From the NCBI RefSeq assembly GCF_020171285.1, contig NZ_JAIUZI010000004.1, positions 375,425 through 439,424 on the forward strand: DNA of 64,000 nt, written 5' to 3'. Positions 46,207 through 56,728 of the stretch are shown piece after piece. Position numbers and translations under genes: made by a program. A model generated the notes under the pieces. The model saw nothing but the letters and a program-made list of their open reading frames with translations. It had not been told where the DNA came from and did not search any database. The stretch is from Seohaeicola saemankumensis. Lineage in GTDB: Bacteria; Pseudomonadota; Alphaproteobacteria; Rhodobacterales; Rhodobacteraceae. Every line of letters begins with the position of its first letter. The first letter of the stretch is position 1.

Positions 46207-47127
46207 TTAACCCGCGCCGGGGACAAAGCGATACCCGTCGCCGTCCCTTTCGGCGCGGCCAAAGCCGCCTTCGGGCAGATGATAGCCGATCAGCGCCATG
46301 TCGTCGGCGGTAATCTGATCCAGCAGCCGGCGCCGGGTCGCCGCCGCCGTCTCGCCGTCCTGATCGGAGCCCGAGATCCAGCCGGGCCGGGCAAAGCCGA
46401 CGTGGTGGTTGCCAATGGCATCACCGACGACCAGAACGCCGTTGGAGCCTGCGCGCAATTCGAACGACATGTGCCCGGGCGTGTGGCCGTGGCTGGCGTG
46501 GGCCGCGACGCCCGGCAGGATCTCGTCGCCAGCATCGAACAGGGTCACCGAATCCTCCAGGATTTCCATGCGCCGCCGCGCGCCCACCGCCATGGTTGTC
46601 CGCTCGGGCTGGATCGTGTCGGCGGTGGCAGGGTCAAACCAATAGTCCCATTCCGCCCGGCCCATCATGTGGGTGGCCTGCGGGAACATCGGATCGTCGA
46701 AATCGTCCAGCACGCCCCACAGGTGGTCGGGGTGGCAATGGGTGAACACAACGTGGGTGATATCGTCCGGGGTCAGCCCGGCGGCATCCAGCGCGCCGCC
46801 CAGTTTGCCGGCGGTCTGCTGAAAGGCCGGGCCGGATCCGGCGTCGAACAGCACCGTGTTCGTTCCGTCCCGCATCAGGGTCACGTTGCAATCCGGCGTC
46901 AGCGGACCCGAACCGATCCCATGTTGCGCCAGCACCGGCGCCAACTGGTCCTTGGGCATCGGACCGAAAATGAAATCGGGTGGCAGTGTCAGATGCCCGT
47001 CCAGCAGGGTATCGACCTGCATCGCACCCATGTCGATCCGGGTCGAGGCCCAGACCCGATGCGGCAGGGTGACTGCCGCCAGCCCGGCCGCCGCCGACTG
47101 CAGGAGGGTTCGTCGTGTCAGGTTCAT
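46207..47127 (-). CDS. MBL-fold metallohydrolase with Tat-type signal peptide
   Basis: The 306-aa protein has a twin-arginine leader (MNLTRRTLLQSAAAGLAAV), so it should be exported folded to the periplasm. The metallo-beta-lactamase motif is VVFTHCHPDHLWGVLDD (H-x-H-x-D-H), with SHGHTPGHMSFEL as a further metal-ligand region. Start at ATG 47127; an in-frame extension lacks the leader. It follows cbbE by 70 nt in the cbb operon, an unusual neighbour because the Calvin enzymes are cytosolic. The substrate is unknown. Confidence 0.87.
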   Translation of the reverse strand: MNLTRRTLLQSAAAGLAAVTLPHRVWASTRIDMGAMQVDTLLDGHLTLPPDFIFGPMPKDQLAPVLAQHGIGSGPLTPDCNVTLMRDGTNTVLFDAGSGPAFQQTAGKLGGALDAAGLTPDDITHVVFTHCHPDHLWGVLDDFDDPMFPQATHMMGRAEWDYWFDPATADTIQPERTTMAVGARRRMEILEDSVTLFDAGDEILPGVAAHASHGHTPGHMSFELRAGSNGVLVVGDAIGNHHVGFARPGWISGSDQDGETAAATRRRLLDQITADDMALIGYHLPEGGFGRAERDGDGYRFVPGAG

Positions 47128-47197
47128 GTCGTCAATCCATCGCTTTTCATCCGGGCCGGACAGTCGCATTCAAATATGTGAATGGCAACAGGTTGGG

Positions 47198-47896
47198 TCA
47201 GGCCGCGATCCTGCCGCCTTGCGCGGCGGCGCGAATAGCGCGGATGTTGTCGCCGTAAGGGCCGGGCGAACCGGCCGATCCGCCGCGGAACACGGCCGAT
47301 CCCGCAACCAGCACGTCGGCACCCGCGGCCGCGACCAGCGGCGCGGTGTCCGGGTCGACCCCGCCGTCGACCTGAATGGTGATGGGCCGGTCGCCGATCA
47401 GTTCGCGCAGCCGGGCAATCTGGTTGATCTGGCTGTGGATGAACTTCTGCCCGCCAAAGCCGGGGTTCACGGTCATCACGCAAATCAGGTCGCACAGATC
47501 CAGAAGGGGAACCGCCGCTTCGACAGGGGTGCCGGGGTTCAGGGCCAGCCCGGCCCTGGCGCCGGTCGCGCGGATCGCCTGCAGGGTCCGGTGGGTATGT
47601 GCCCCGGCTTCCAGATGCGCGGTGATGACATCCGCACCGGCCTCGGCAAAGGCCCCGATATAGGGATCGACCGGTGCGATCATCAGGTGCACGTCCATGA
47701 CCGTCTTGATGTGGGGTCGGATCGCTTTGCACAGCTGCGGACCAAAGGTCAGATTGGGTACGAAATGCCCGTCCATGACATCCACATGGACCCAATCGGC
47801 GCCCTGGTCCTCGATGGCTCGGATCTCGGCCCCGAAGTTTGCAAAATCGGCGGATAGGATCGACGGCGCGATCTTGATGGAACTTGACTGCGACAT
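47198..47896 (-). CDS. cbbE: Ribulose-phosphate 3-epimerase, cbb operon copy
   Basis: Calvin-cycle epimerase of 232 aa with the same motifs as the housekeeping rpe: [52 protein letters not shown] and VAGSAVFRGG. ATG 47896 is preceded by AGGGAG at good spacing; the longer in-frame form starts inside the palindrome region. It is separated from cbbM by 118 nt with paired palindromes and a GC hairpin, so part of its expression may be set there. Confidence 0.95.
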   Translation of the reverse strand: MSQSSSIKIAPSILSADFANFGAEIRAIEDQGADWVHVDVMDGHFVPNLTFGPQLCKAIRPHIKTVMDVHLMIAPVDPYIGAFAEAGADVITAHLEAGAHTHRTLQAIRATGARAGLALNPGTPVEAAVPLLDLCDLICVMTVNPGFGGQKFIHSQINQIARLRELIGDRPITIQVDGGVDPDTAPLVAAAGADVLVAGSAVFRGGSAGSPGPYGDNIRAIRAAAQGGRIAA

Positions 47897-47918
47897 GGAT
47901 AACTCCCTGCGTAGGTCG

Positions 47919-47965
47919 CCGGAATTTTGCAAAAATTCCGGACCGTTTTCTTTGAAAGAAAACGG
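47919..47965. repeat. Paired palindrome element (two 23-nt hairpins, 1 nt apart) between cbbM and cbbE
   Basis: CCGGAATTTT/AAAATTCCGG with a 3-nt loop (47919-47941) is followed after 1 nt by CCGTTTTCTT/AAGAAAACGG with a 3-nt loop (47943-47965). Arms are 10 bp and perfect. The geometry is identical to 6992-7038 although the arm sequences differ, and each of these two elements lies next to one of the two epimerase genes. Confidence 0.75.
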
Positions 47966-47986
47966 GTGTCACGGTGACGTTCGGGT

Positions 47987-48008
47987 CGGGCGGCGGGGGC
48001 GCCGCCCG
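47987..48008 (-). terminator. GC-rich hairpin downstream of cbbM
   Basis: CGGGCGGC (47987-47994) pairs with GCCGCCCG (48001-48008) around a 6-nt loop, beginning 6 nt after the cbbM stop on the minus strand. It has no U-tract in that direction. Together with the paired palindromes beyond it, it could stabilise the 3' end of the cbbM message or reduce read-through to cbbE. Confidence 0.5.
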
Positions 48009-48014
48009 GTCCGT

Positions 48015-49400
48015 TCAGGCGGCCGCGCTGATTTTGAGCACATCGCGCCAACCGGGGTACAGAGCATCCGCATCCGCGGAGAAGCTTTCAAAGGCGCGGG
48101 CGAATTCGCGGTGATCCTTAGCAAAGTCCAGCGGGTCTGCGCCGGTCTTCCAGCATTGTTCCGCCTGCCGGAGCGAGGTCGCCCCCGCCGCGGCGCCGTC
48201 GATATGTCCGAACGATCCGCCTCCGGCGGTCATCACGAGGTTCGAATGGCCCAGGTTTTCAAAAAAGCCAGGCATCCGCAGCGCGTTCATACCGCCCGAA
48301 ATGATCGGGGTCGTGGGATTCATGCCCTGCCACTCCTGATGGTAATAGGGGCCGTCGGCGCTGTCTTCGGTGATCATGTAGGCGATATCGCGGTCGGCGT
48401 TTTCACCTTCCATCTTGCCATATCCCATGGTGCCCACGTGGATGCCCGAGGCCCCCTGCATCCGCGCCATCTTGGACAGTACAAAGGCAGTATAGCCGCG
48501 CTGGGTCTGCGGCGAGGTCACCGCCCCGTGGCCCGCGCGGTGGTAGTGCAGGTATTGCTTCGGGAAGGCGCGCCGCGCGGTGGTGATCGCCGCCGGCCCG
48601 GTGACATAGCCATCGACCAGGAACGCCACGTGGTCGGCGTTTTCGCCAAAGGTTTCGAGGATGAATTCCCCGCGCGCGAGCATTTCGTAATGATCATCGG
48701 CGGTAATGTTGGCCGAGAACAGCTTGGCTTCTCCGGTCTCGTCCTGTGCCCGTTTCATCGCGTCCGCGACCAGCGGCATGGTTTCTTTTAGCGGCGCGAA
48801 CAGCTGGTTGCCCTGCGGTTCGTCGTTCTTGATGAAATCGCCGCCCAGCCAGAAGTCGTAGCAGGCATCGGCAAAGGGTTGCGGGCGCAGGCCCAGTTTC
48901 GGCTTGATGATTGTGCCGACGATGAAACCGCCATCGACCACCGGACGCCCCAGCACCCGCCACATGTCGCGTATCGTGGTCGACGGCCCGTCGAACAGGC
49001 GCAGGAATTTCGGCGGCACGTAGAAATCGTGCATCTTGGCATATTCCACGTCGCCCATGCCCTGGTTGTTGCCGATGGCCAGCGTCAGAAAGGAACAGAT
49101 CATTGCCCGGCCGTCGATGATGTTGCGATCGAACAGCTCGACCGGATAGGCCAGTTTCATCAGTTCCTTGTCTGGCTCGATGTCATAGACCAGCGCGTCG
49201 ACACCGCGGGTGAAGTCATCGGTCGTGGACACGTCGACGTTGGTCCCGGTCGAGGATTCAGCAGCGAAATGCGCGGCGGTTTCCAGGTATCCGTAGCCCG
49301 CCTTGGGCTTCATGATATAGGCGACCAGAACATGTTTCCCCCCCGCGATCAGATCCTCTTCGGTCAGGTCCAGGCGGGCATAACGGTTTGATTGGTCCAT
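48015..49400 (-). CDS. cbbM: Form II ribulose bisphosphate carboxylase CbbM
   Basis: Fixes CO2 onto ribulose 1,5-bisphosphate. The 461-aa protein is a form II enzyme without small subunit. Active-site residues fall at the same numbers as in the R. rubrum enzyme: Glu48, Asn111, Lys166 ([10 protein letters not shown]), carbamylated Lys191 with Asp193 and Glu194 (KNDEPQGNQ), His287 (HYHRAGHG) and loop-6 Lys329 ([11 protein letters not shown]). No cbbL, cbbS, cbbX or cbbQ/cbbO gene is in the window. It lies between cbbA and cbbE. Confidence 0.98.
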   Translation of the reverse strand: MDQSNRYARLDLTEEDLIAGGKHVLVAYIMKPKAGYGYLETAAHFAAESSTGTNVDVSTTDDFTRGVDALVYDIEPDKELMKLAYPVELFDRNIIDGRAMICSFLTLAIGNNQGMGDVEYAKMHDFYVPPKFLRLFDGPSTTIRDMWRVLGRPVVDGGFIVGTIIKPKLGLRPQPFADACYDFWLGGDFIKNDEPQGNQLFAPLKETMPLVADAMKRAQDETGEAKLFSANITADDHYEMLARGEFILETFGENADHVAFLVDGYVTGPAAITTARRAFPKQYLHYHRAGHGAVTSPQTQRGYTAFVLSKMARMQGASGIHVGTMGYGKMEGENADRDIAYMITEDSADGPYYHQEWQGMNPTTPIISGGMNALRMPGFFENLGHSNLVMTAGGGSFGHIDGAAAGATSLRQAEQCWKTGADPLDFAKDHREFARAFESFSADADALYPGWRDVLKISAAA

Positions 49401-49423
49401 GGCAGTTCTCCTTGTGATTGGGG

Positions 49424-50506
49424 TTATTCGGCGGCCTGAAGGTCCGCGGTTTTCGGGCTGAGCGCCCCGGCCGCATAGCGGGCGGCCATGTCATCCATCG
49501 GGATGGGTTTGATCCGGCTGGCGTGGCCTGCGGTGCCAAAGCGTTCGAACCGGTCGCGGCACAGATCCTGCAGCGCCTCCATCGCCGGGATCAGGAACTT
49601 GCGCGGGTCGAACTCGGAGGGGCTGTCCTGCGCGATGCGGCGGAACTGGCCGGTCATCGCCATTCGGCAGTCGGTATCGATATTGACCTTGCGCACACCC
49701 ATCCTGATGCCGCGTTCGATCTCTTCGACCGGCACGCCATAGGTCTGGGGCATGTCGCCGCCGTGAGCATTGATGATGTCCTGGAGTTCCTGCGGCACCG
49801 AGGACGAGCCGTGCATCACCAGATGGGTATCCGGCAGCTTGGCATGGATCGCGGCGATGGTCGCCATCGACAGGATGTCACCGTCCGGCTTGCGGCTGAA
49901 CTTGTAAGCGCCGTGGCTGGTGCCGCAGGCGATCGCCAGCGCATCGCATTCGGTGCGCATCACGAAATCGACCGCTTGGTCGGGATCGGTCAGCAATTGA
50001 TCCTGGCTCAGCTTGCCGACCGCGCCCGATCCGTCCTCTTCGCCGGCCTGGCCGGTTTCCAGCGACCCAAGCACACCCAGCTCGCCCTCGACCGAGGCGC
50101 CCACCGCGTGGGCCGCGCGGGTCACGCGGGCCGTGATATCGAGGTTGTAGTCATATGAAGCCGGCGTTTTCATGTCGGCCTCGAGCGAACCGTCCATCAT
50201 CACGCTCGTGAAACCGTGGCGGATCGCCGACAGGCAGGTGGCATCGTTGTTGCCGTGATCCTGGTGCAGAACGATGGGAATATCGGGGTACATCTCGGCC
50301 AGCGCCGTCACCATGTGGCGCAGCATGATGTCGCCGGCATAGCTGCGCGCGCCGCGCGACGCCTGCAGGATCACCGGCGCGTCGCAGGCGCTGGCGGCCT
50401 TCATGATGGCCAGCCCCTGTTCCATGTTGTTGATGTTGAAGGCGGGCACACCATAGCCATTGCTTGCGGCGTGGTCCAAGAGTTGTCGTAGGGTGATCAG
50501 GGCCAT
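49424..50506 (-). CDS. cbbA: Class II fructose-bisphosphate aldolase CbbA
   Basis: Condenses DHAP with GAP or erythrose 4-phosphate in the Calvin cycle. The 360-aa Zn-dependent class IIB enzyme shows VLHQDHGN with Zn/catalytic residues, [25 protein letters not shown] and MHGSSSVP (phosphate and metal ligands). The ATG at 50506 is preceded by AAGGAG; an in-frame GTG upstream would fall inside the ribosome site and is rejected. It lies between pgk and cbbM. Confidence 0.95.
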   Translation of the reverse strand: MALITLRQLLDHAASNGYGVPAFNINNMEQGLAIMKAASACDAPVILQASRGARSYAGDIMLRHMVTALAEMYPDIPIVLHQDHGNNDATCLSAIRHGFTSVMMDGSLEADMKTPASYDYNLDITARVTRAAHAVGASVEGELGVLGSLETGQAGEEDGSGAVGKLSQDQLLTDPDQAVDFVMRTECDALAIACGTSHGAYKFSRKPDGDILSMATIAAIHAKLPDTHLVMHGSSSVPQELQDIINAHGGDMPQTYGVPVEEIERGIRMGVRKVNIDTDCRMAMTGQFRRIAQDSPSEFDPRKFLIPAMEALQDLCRDRFERFGTAGHASRIKPIPMDDMAARYAAGALSPKTADLQAAE

Positions 50507-50526
50507 GTTTCGTCTCCTTCTTGCGG

Positions 50527-51735
50527 TCAGGCCGCTTGGTCGGGTTGGGTCAGGGCGGCGATGCCGGGCAGGGTGCGGCCTTCGAGCCACTCCAGAAACG
50601 CGCCGCCGGCGGTCGAGACATAGGTGAAATCCCCCGTCACCCCGGCATGGTTCAGCGCCGCCACGGTGTCGCCGCCTCCTGCAACAGTCACCGCCAGCCC
50701 CTGGCGGGACAGATCGGCGGCCGAGCGGGCGAGCATGACGGTCGACTGGTCAAAGGGCGGGATTTCGAACGCGCCCAGCGGGCCGTTCCAGAGGATCGTA
50801 TTGGCACCGGTCAGAACCGTTTCGAACTGCTTCAGCGCCCTTGGCCCGGCATCGAGGATCATGTGGTCGGCGGGGCATTTCATGGCGTCGATGACCCGGC
50901 TGCGGGCACCGGCACGAAAGTCGCGGGCGATCACCACGTCGGCGGGCAGATGCAGCGCGCACCCGTTCCGGTCGGCCAGCGCACGGATCTCGTGCACGGT
51001 TTCGACGTGATCTGCCTCGTACAGCGACAGACCCATCGGCGCGCCCATCGCGTAGAGAAACGTGTTGGCCATGCCGCCGCCGATGATGATCCCGTCCAAT
51101 TTTTTCACGAGGTTCTTCAGCAGTGCGATCTTGGTCGAAACCTTGGCCCCGCCGACGATGGCGATGCTGGGGCGTCTCGGAGTTTCAAGCGCGGCTGAGA
51201 GCGCATCGAGTTCCTCGATCAGCAGCGGGCCGGCGGCGGCGGGCAGCTGCCGGGCCAGCGCCTCGGTCGACGCATGGGCGCGATGGGCGCAGGAAAAGGC
51301 ATCGTTGACATAGATGTCGCCCAGTTGCGCCAGCTGGGTTGCGAAACCCGTGTCATTGTCGGTTTCGCCCGGGTTCAGGCGCAGGTTTTCACACAACAGC
51401 GCCTCGCCGTCGCGCAGCTGCCGCGACAGCAACTCCGCCGAGGCGCCGACGCAGACATCCGAGAACCGGACCGGCACACCCAGCGCCTTCGACAGGGCGG
51501 GGCGGAACTTGTCGACTGAAAACTCGGGGTTCATCACATGCGGTTCGGGCCGCCCGTAATGGGTCAGGATCACCAGCCGGGCCCCGCGCGCCAGCAGCGG
51601 GCGCATGCCGACGGCAAACCGGTCGATCCGGGTGGTGTCGGTGATCCGGCCCGCCTCGGTCGGTACGTTCAGATCCGCGCGCACCAGCAGACGTTTGCCG
51701 CGCACATCCATATCCATGATGCTGGGGATCGTCAT
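50527..51735 (-). CDS. pgk: Phosphoglycerate kinase
   Basis: Converts 3-phosphoglycerate to 1,3-bisphosphoglycerate in the Calvin direction. 402 aa, normal length, with [11 protein letters not shown], the GRP stretch [20 protein letters not shown] (substrate/hinge) and [11 protein letters not shown] with [14 protein letters not shown] (nucleotide site). The start at ATG 51735 ([14 protein letters not shown]) overlaps the gap stop as ATGA. A dedicated pgk inside a form II cbb operon is less usual than cbbFPTGAM. Confidence 0.95.
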   Translation of the reverse strand: MTIPSIMDMDVRGKRLLVRADLNVPTEAGRITDTTRIDRFAVGMRPLLARGARLVILTHYGRPEPHVMNPEFSVDKFRPALSKALGVPVRFSDVCVGASAELLSRQLRDGEALLCENLRLNPGETDNDTGFATQLAQLGDIYVNDAFSCAHRAHASTEALARQLPAAAGPLLIEELDALSAALETPRRPSIAIVGGAKVSTKIALLKNLVKKLDGIIIGGGMANTFLYAMGAPMGLSLYEADHVETVHEIRALADRNGCALHLPADVVIARDFRAGARSRVIDAMKCPADHMILDAGPRALKQFETVLTGANTILWNGPLGAFEIPPFDQSTVMLARSAADLSRQGLAVTVAGGGDTVAALNHAGVTGDFTYVSTAGGAFLEWLEGRTLPGIAALTQPDQAA

Positions 51736-52733
51736 TGCACGCGCCCCATATGCACCGCGTTGTCGGCCATCCGGCACGAAAATCCCCATTCGTTGTCATA
51801 CCAGGCCAGAACCCGGACCAGCCGCCCGTCGATCACGCGGGTCTGATCAGCGGCGAAATTGCACGAATGGCTGTCGTGGTTGTAATCGACCGAGACCTTG
51901 GGTTCGGTTTCGTAGCTGATGATGCCACGCATCGGGCCCTGGGCCGCCTCGGCGATGAGGGCGTTGATGTCGTCTGCCGTCACCGATTTGCCCGGGCAAA
52001 ACGTCAGATCCACCGCCGAGACATTCGGCGTCGGCACGCGGATGGCCGATCCGTCCAGCCGCCCCCTGAGTTCCGGCAACACCTCGCCAATCGCCTTGGC
52101 CGCTCCGGTCGAGGTCGGGATCAGCGACAGCGCGGCGGCACGCGCGCGGTAGAGGTCGGGATGGCGCCGGTCCAGCGTCGGCTGGTCGCCGGTATAGGAA
52201 TGGACCGTGGTCATCAGCCCCTGTTCGATGCCCACCGCGTCGTTCAGCACCTTGGCCAGCGGGGCCAGGCAATTGGTAGTACACGACCCATTCGACACCA
52301 CTTGGTCCTGCGGTGTCAGATCGCGGTGGTTGACGCCATAGACCATGGTGCGGTCCGCGCCCTTGGCGGGGGCCGAAACAAGCACCTTTTTCGCGCCCCG
52401 GCCAAGGTGCACGGCGGCGGCATCGCGGCTGTTGAACTTGCCGGTGCATTCCAGCACCACGTCGACCCCGGCCCAGTCCAGATCCTGTGGATCATAGGTC
52501 GAGAAGACCCGCATCGGCCCGTGGCCCACGTCCATCGTGCGCCCGTCGACCCGGATGTCGCCGGAAAACCGGCCGTGGACGCTGTCGTATTTCAGCAGAT
52601 GCGCCGTGGTTTCAATCGGACCGGTGGCGTTGATCGCGACCACCTCGATGTCGTTGCGAGCGGTCTCGATAACTGAGCTCAGGGTGCAACGTCCTATTCG
52701 GCCAAAGCCGTTGATTGCAATTTTAACTGTCAT
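51732..52733 (-). CDS. cbbG: Type I glyceraldehyde-3-phosphate dehydrogenase of the cbb operon
   Basis: Reduces 1,3-bisphosphoglycerate. The 333-aa protein has the Rossmann motif INGFGRIGR, catalytic Cys151 in SNGSCTTNC and the His in TTVHSYTGDQ. Two deviations: the acidic residue that binds the NAD ribose (IND in most NAD enzymes) is Ala36 in VAINATGP, as in NADP-dependent GapB proteins, and the usual SNASCTTNC reads SNGSCTTNC. NADPH-linked biosynthetic GAPDH activity is therefore likely. It overlaps pgk by 4 nt. Confidence 0.95.
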   Translation of the reverse strand: MTVKIAINGFGRIGRCTLSSVIETARNDIEVVAINATGPIETTAHLLKYDSVHGRFSGDIRVDGRTMDVGHGPMRVFSTYDPQDLDWAGVDVVLECTGKFNSRDAAAVHLGRGAKKVLVSAPAKGADRTMVYGVNHRDLTPQDQVVSNGSCTTNCLAPLAKVLNDAVGIEQGLMTTVHSYTGDQPTLDRRHPDLYRARAAALSLIPTSTGAAKAIGEVLPELRGRLDGSAIRVPTPNVSAVDLTFCPGKSVTADDINALIAEAAQGPMRGIISYETEPKVSVDYNHDSHSCNFAADQTRVIDGRLVRVLAWYDNEWGFSCRMADNAVHMGRVQ

Positions 52734-52742
52734 TTTAACCTC

Positions 52743-54731
52743 TTAGGTCAAGATCTCGCGCGCTTTGGCGGCGATGGCGTCTACGGTGATCCCGAAATGT
52801 CGGTACAGGTCGGGCGCCGGGGCCGAGGCCCCGAATGTGGTCATGCCGACAAAGGCGTCGTCGCGGTCCAGCAGACCACCCCAGCCTTGGCGCACGGCGG
52901 CCTCGATCCCGATGCGCGGGGCGCTTCCCAGCACCTGATCCCGGTATTCGTCGGACTGCGCCTCGAACATCTCGAAACTTGGCGCAGACACGACAGCGGC
53001 TTCGATACCGTCCTGCGCCAGCACCCCGGCGGCCTGCATTGCCAGCGCCACCTCAGAACCGGTTGCGATCAGGGTCACGTCGCGGTCATCCGGGGCCCGC
53101 AGCAGATAGGCGCCGCGCGCGGTCAGGTTGTCGTCTGTATGCTCGGTTCGCAGGGTCGGCAGCCCCTGCCGCGACAGGCACAGGACCGTCGGCGTGGTTT
53201 CAGCGGTGACACTGATCTGCCAGGCTTCGGCGGCTTCTACCGCATCGGCGGGCCGGATCACGTTGAGATTGGGCATCGCGCGCAGCGAGGCGATGGTTTC
53301 TACCGGCTGGTGCGTCGGCCCGTCCTCGCCCAACCCGATGGAGTCATGGGTCATCACATAGGTGACCGGCACCCCCATCAGCGCCGACAGCCGGATCGCC
53401 GGGCGGCAATAGTCGGCGAACGCCAGAAAGGTGCCGCCATAGGGGATGAACCCGCCATGCAGCGCGATGCCGTTCATCGCCGCCGCCATGCCGTGTTCGC
53501 GGATCCCGTAGTGGAGGTAGTCGCCGGCATAATCCGCAGCGCTAATCGCGCGCATCCGGCTGGTGCGGGTGTTGTTCGATCCGGTCAGGTCAGCCGATCC
53601 GCCGATGGTGTTGGGCAGGGTGGCGTTGACCACCTCCAGCGCCAATTCGCTGGATTTGCGGGTCGCTAGGCTCGGCGCCTCGCGCGACAGCTTGGCTTTG
53701 TGCGCATTGATTGCGGCCCGCAGCGCCTCTGCATCCGGCGCGGATTGGCCCATATTGAAGGCATCGCGCCTCGGATGGGCCGCCAGTCGGGCCGCCCATG
53801 CAGCGCGGGCCTCGGCCCCGCGCGCCGCAATGGCGCGCCAGCCGTCATAGACCTCGACCGGGATCTCGAAGGGGGCGTGGGGCCATCCCAGCGCTGCGCG
53901 GGTTGCGGCGACCTCGTCCTCGCCCAGGGGGGCGCCGTGGGTGGCGGCGGTGCCCTGCTTGTTGGGGGCGCCGCAGCCGATCACCGTCTTGCAGGCGATC
54001 ATCGACGGGCGCGGGTCGGTGCGGGCGGCCTCGATGGCCGTCGCAACCGCGTCCTTGTCGTGACCGTCCACCGACTGCACATGCCAGCCGCAGGCGGCGA
54101 ACCGCGCCTGCTGGTCGGTCGAGGTTGAAACGTCAGTGCCACCGTCGATGGTGATGCCATTGTCATCCCACAGCACGATCAGCCGGCCCAGGCCCAGATG
54201 CCCGGCGAAGTCGATCGCCTCATGGCTGATGCCTTCCATCAGGCAGCCGTCACCGGCGATGACGTAGGTGTAATGATCGGCCAGTTCGTCGCCAAAGCGC
54301 GCATTCTGCATCCGTTCCGCCAGCGCCATTCCGACCGCTGTGGAAATGCCTTGCCCCAGCGGCCCGGTTGTGGTCTCGATCCCCTGCGCATGGCCGTATT
54401 CCGGGTGACCGGCGGTGCGCGCGCCCATCTGGCGAAAGCTGCGCAACTGGTCCATGCCCATGTCATCGTAGCCCAGCAGATGGTGGATCGCGTAGACCAG
54501 CATCGACCCGTGCCCCGCGCTCATCACGAACCGGTCGCGGTCCGGCCAGCGATGGTCCGCCGGGTCCAGCGTGATGAACCGGTTGAACAGCACCGTCGCC
54601 ACATCCGCCATGCCCATGGGGGCGCCGGGATGACCGGAATTGGCGGCTTGCACCGCATCCATGGTCAGCGCACGGATCGCATTTGCCATCAGGTCTTCGG
54701 ATGTGATCTGGACGGGGCTGTGACGGTTCAT
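52743..54731 (-). CDS. cbbT: Transketolase CbbT
   Basis: ThDP-dependent two-carbon transfer in the regenerative Calvin cycle. 662 aa, standard length. ThDP/Mg motif [20 protein letters not shown] (about 150-170), N-terminal [15 protein letters not shown], the pyrimidine-domain [19 protein letters not shown], and [16 protein letters not shown] with substrate-binding His are present. It lies 9 nt upstream of gap and 10 nt after cbbP. Confidence 0.96.
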   Translation of the reverse strand: MNRHSPVQITSEDLMANAIRALTMDAVQAANSGHPGAPMGMADVATVLFNRFITLDPADHRWPDRDRFVMSAGHGSMLVYAIHHLLGYDDMGMDQLRSFRQMGARTAGHPEYGHAQGIETTTGPLGQGISTAVGMALAERMQNARFGDELADHYTYVIAGDGCLMEGISHEAIDFAGHLGLGRLIVLWDDNGITIDGGTDVSTSTDQQARFAACGWHVQSVDGHDKDAVATAIEAARTDPRPSMIACKTVIGCGAPNKQGTAATHGAPLGEDEVAATRAALGWPHAPFEIPVEVYDGWRAIAARGAEARAAWAARLAAHPRRDAFNMGQSAPDAEALRAAINAHKAKLSREAPSLATRKSSELALEVVNATLPNTIGGSADLTGSNNTRTSRMRAISAADYAGDYLHYGIREHGMAAAMNGIALHGGFIPYGGTFLAFADYCRPAIRLSALMGVPVTYVMTHDSIGLGEDGPTHQPVETIASLRAMPNLNVIRPADAVEAAEAWQISVTAETTPTVLCLSRQGLPTLRTEHTDDNLTARGAYLLRAPDDRDVTLIATGSEVALAMQAAGVLAQDGIEAAVVSAPSFEMFEAQSDEYRDQVLGSAPRIGIEAAVRQGWGGLLDRDDAFVGMTTFGASAPAPDLYRHFGITVDAIAAKAREILT

Positions 54732-54741
54732 GGCATCTTCC

Positions 54742-55614
54742 TCAGGCGCGTTTGGAATCGTTCACCAGCCGGTGAACCATCGGAGTGAAAATCAGCTGCA
54801 TCGCCAGATCCATCTTGCCGCCGGGGATGACGATGGAATTGGCCCGCGTCATCCAGCTGTCGTGGATCATCGAGGTCAGATAGGGGAAGTCGATGCCGCG
54901 CGGGTTCTTGAACCGGATCACCAGCAGGCTTTCATCCGGCGTCGGGATCCAGCGGGCGATGAACGGGTTCGACGTATCCACCACCGGCACCCGCTGAAAG
55001 TTGATGTCGGTTTCGGAAAACTGCGGGCAGATGCAATGCACATAGGCGTGCATCCGGCGCAGGATGGTGTCGGTGACCGCCTCGGTCGAATAGCCCCGGC
55101 TGGCCTTGTCCCGGTGAATCTTCTGCGTCCATTCCAGATTGATCACCGGCACGACGCCGATCTTCAGATCCGCATGCGAGGCGATGTTGACCTCGTCGTT
55201 GACCACCGCGCCATGCAGCCCCTCGTAAAACAGCAGGTCCGAGCCGTCCTCGAATGCCTCCCAGTCGGTGAAGGTACCCGGCGCGCTGCCCCAGCGCTCC
55301 GCCTCGGTATCGTCGTGCACATAATGGCGGGTCCGGCCTTTGCCGGTTTCGCCGTAGGTACGGAACACGTCCTCCAGCAGGCCCAACTCGTTTGCATCAT
55401 AGCTGAAGTGGCTGAAGGTGTCGTCGCCTGCCGACTTGCGCCGGTCCAGCTCCGCCTTCATCGCGGCGCGGTCATAGCGGTGAAAGGCATCGCCCTCGAT
55501 CGAAACCGACCGGACGCCCTCGCGGCGAAAGATCTGGTCGAACGTCGTCTTGACCGTGGTTGTGCCCGCACCGGAAGAGCCGGTCACGGAGATGATCGGG
55601 TGTTTCTTGGACAT
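54742..55614 (-). CDS. cbbP: Phosphoribulokinase CbbP
   Basis: ATP-dependent formation of ribulose 1,5-bisphosphate, with cbbM a defining enzyme of the Calvin cycle. The 290-aa protein is of the bacterial octameric class: P-loop [13 protein letters not shown] (G12-T20), [12 protein letters not shown] with substrate residues and [13 protein letters not shown] 55614 ([10 protein letters not shown]) is preferred; the longer in-frame reading enters cbbF. It follows cbbF by 14 nt. Confidence 0.96.
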   Translation of the reverse strand: MSKKHPIISVTGSSGAGTTTVKTTFDQIFRREGVRSVSIEGDAFHRYDRAAMKAELDRRKSAGDDTFSHFSYDANELGLLEDVFRTYGETGKGRTRHYVHDDTEAERWGSAPGTFTDWEAFEDGSDLLFYEGLHGAVVNDEVNIASHADLKIGVVPVINLEWTQKIHRDKASRGYSTEAVTDTILRRMHAYVHCICPQFSETDINFQRVPVVDTSNPFIARWIPTPDESLLVIRFKNPRGIDFPYLTSMIHDSWMTRANSIVIPGGKMDLAMQLIFTPMVHRLVNDSKRA

Positions 55615-55628
55615 TTTGTCATCTTCTT

Positions 55629-56636
55629 TCAGGCGCGGAATAACCCGCGGTTTCCGAACAAGGCCGAAACCTCGTCGTCTGGTAAGTCGTGATAGGCGGT
55701 GACCCTGTCGACCTTGTCGGTCGACCCGAACACCAGTGGAGTGCGGGCATGAAGGCTGTCTGGAATCTGGTCCAGCAGCCGTTCGCTGCCCTCGGTGGCG
55801 CGCCCGCCGGCCTGTTCGACCAGCATCGCGATGGGGGCGCACTCATAGACCATGCGCAGGCGGCCCTTTTCGTATCCCGGCCGGGCGTCGGACGGGTACA
55901 GGAACACGCCGCCGCGCGACATGATCCGGTGCGTCTCGGCCACCAGCGAGGCCACCCAGCGCATGTTGAAATTCTTCTCGCGCGGGCCCTGATCGCCGGC
56001 CAGGCAATCGTCGATATAGGCCCGGATCGGCTTGCGCCAGTGCCGGTAGTTCGACGCGTTGATCGCGAACTCCTTGGACGTCGGCGAAATCCTGATTGCC
56101 GGGTCCACCAGCTTGAACCGGTGGTCGCGGGGGTCAAGGATGAACATCTGCACGCCCGCGCCAAAGGTGACCATCAGCGCCGTTTGCGGGCCGTAGATGT
56201 AGTAACCCGCCGCCAGCTGTTCGTGACCGGGGCGCAGAAACGTCGCTTCGGCCTCTTCTCCCGCCGGCCGGATCGAAAAGATGGTGCCGATCGAAACATT
56301 GGCGTCGATGTTCGACGATCCGTCCAGCGGGTCGATGGCCAGCGCCAGATCGCCGTCCGCGTCCAGCTCATCGACGGTGTCGCGTTCCTCGGAGGCATAC
56401 CAGCGAATGCCGGTACCTTTTAGATCGGCGGCAAAGGCGTCGTCGGCCAGCACGTCCAGCGCCTTCTGGCTGTCGCCGTCGGTGTTGCTGCCGACCTCGG
56501 CGCCCAGCGATCCGCCCAACGGGCCGGCGGCGATGGTCTGGGACAATTCGGCGGCCACGCGGCTCAGCGCCTGCATGGCGTCGTTCAGCGGGGCCGGGAT
56601 CATCCCGTCAGGGGCATTCAGATGGCGGGTCGTGGA
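55629..56636 (-). CDS. cbbF: Fructose-1,6-bisphosphatase class I CbbF
   Basis: Dephosphorylates fructose (and possibly sedoheptulose) bisphosphate. The metal-site motif [16 protein letters not shown] and [20 protein letters not shown] are clear. A TTG at 56636 is preceded by AAGGAGG at 6-7 nt and gives 335 aa (starting S-T-T-R-H-L). The in-frame ATG nine codons earlier (56663) would put that ribosome site inside the gene, so TTG is chosen. First gene of the cbb operon, divergent from cbbR. Confidence 0.93.
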   Translation of the reverse strand, partial: STTRHLNAPDGMIPAPLNDAMQALSRVAAELSQTIAAGPLGGSLGAEVGSNTDGDSQKALDVLADDAFAADLKGTGIRWYASEERDTVDELDADGDLALAIDPLDGSSNIDANVSIGTIFSIRPAGEEAEATFLRPGHEQLAAGYYIYGPQTALMVTFGAGVQMFILDPRDHRFKLVDPAIRISPTSKEFAINASNYRHWRKPIRAYIDDCLAGDQGPREKNFNMRWVASLVAETHRIMSRGGVFLYPSDARPGYEKGRLRMVYECAPIAMLVEQAGGRATEGSERLLDQIPDSLHARTPLVFGSTDKVDRVTAYHDLPDDEVSALFGNRGLFRA

Positions 56637-56728
56637 CAAGGTCTGTCCTCCTTGGGGTTGCATTGATATTCAGGAATTGGAGTTATAATGAAATTTAAAA
56701 GTTGTGAAATCGGATTAAGGTTTTTTGA
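56637..56728. promoter_or_regulatory. cbbR-cbbF divergent control region
   Basis: This 92-nt gap is much more AT-rich than its surroundings, with a core TTATAATGAAATTTAAAA around 56683-56700. On the minus strand TATAAC at about 56688-56683 is a possible -10 for cbbF. The AT-rich core includes T-N11-A spacing expected of LysR-type sites, so CbbR probably binds here; the exact site is not certain. Confidence 0.55.

Noticed and set aside
48015..49400. RuBisCO-like protein instead of true RuBisCO
   Set aside because: All catalytic and carbamylation residues are present at R. rubrum form II positions.
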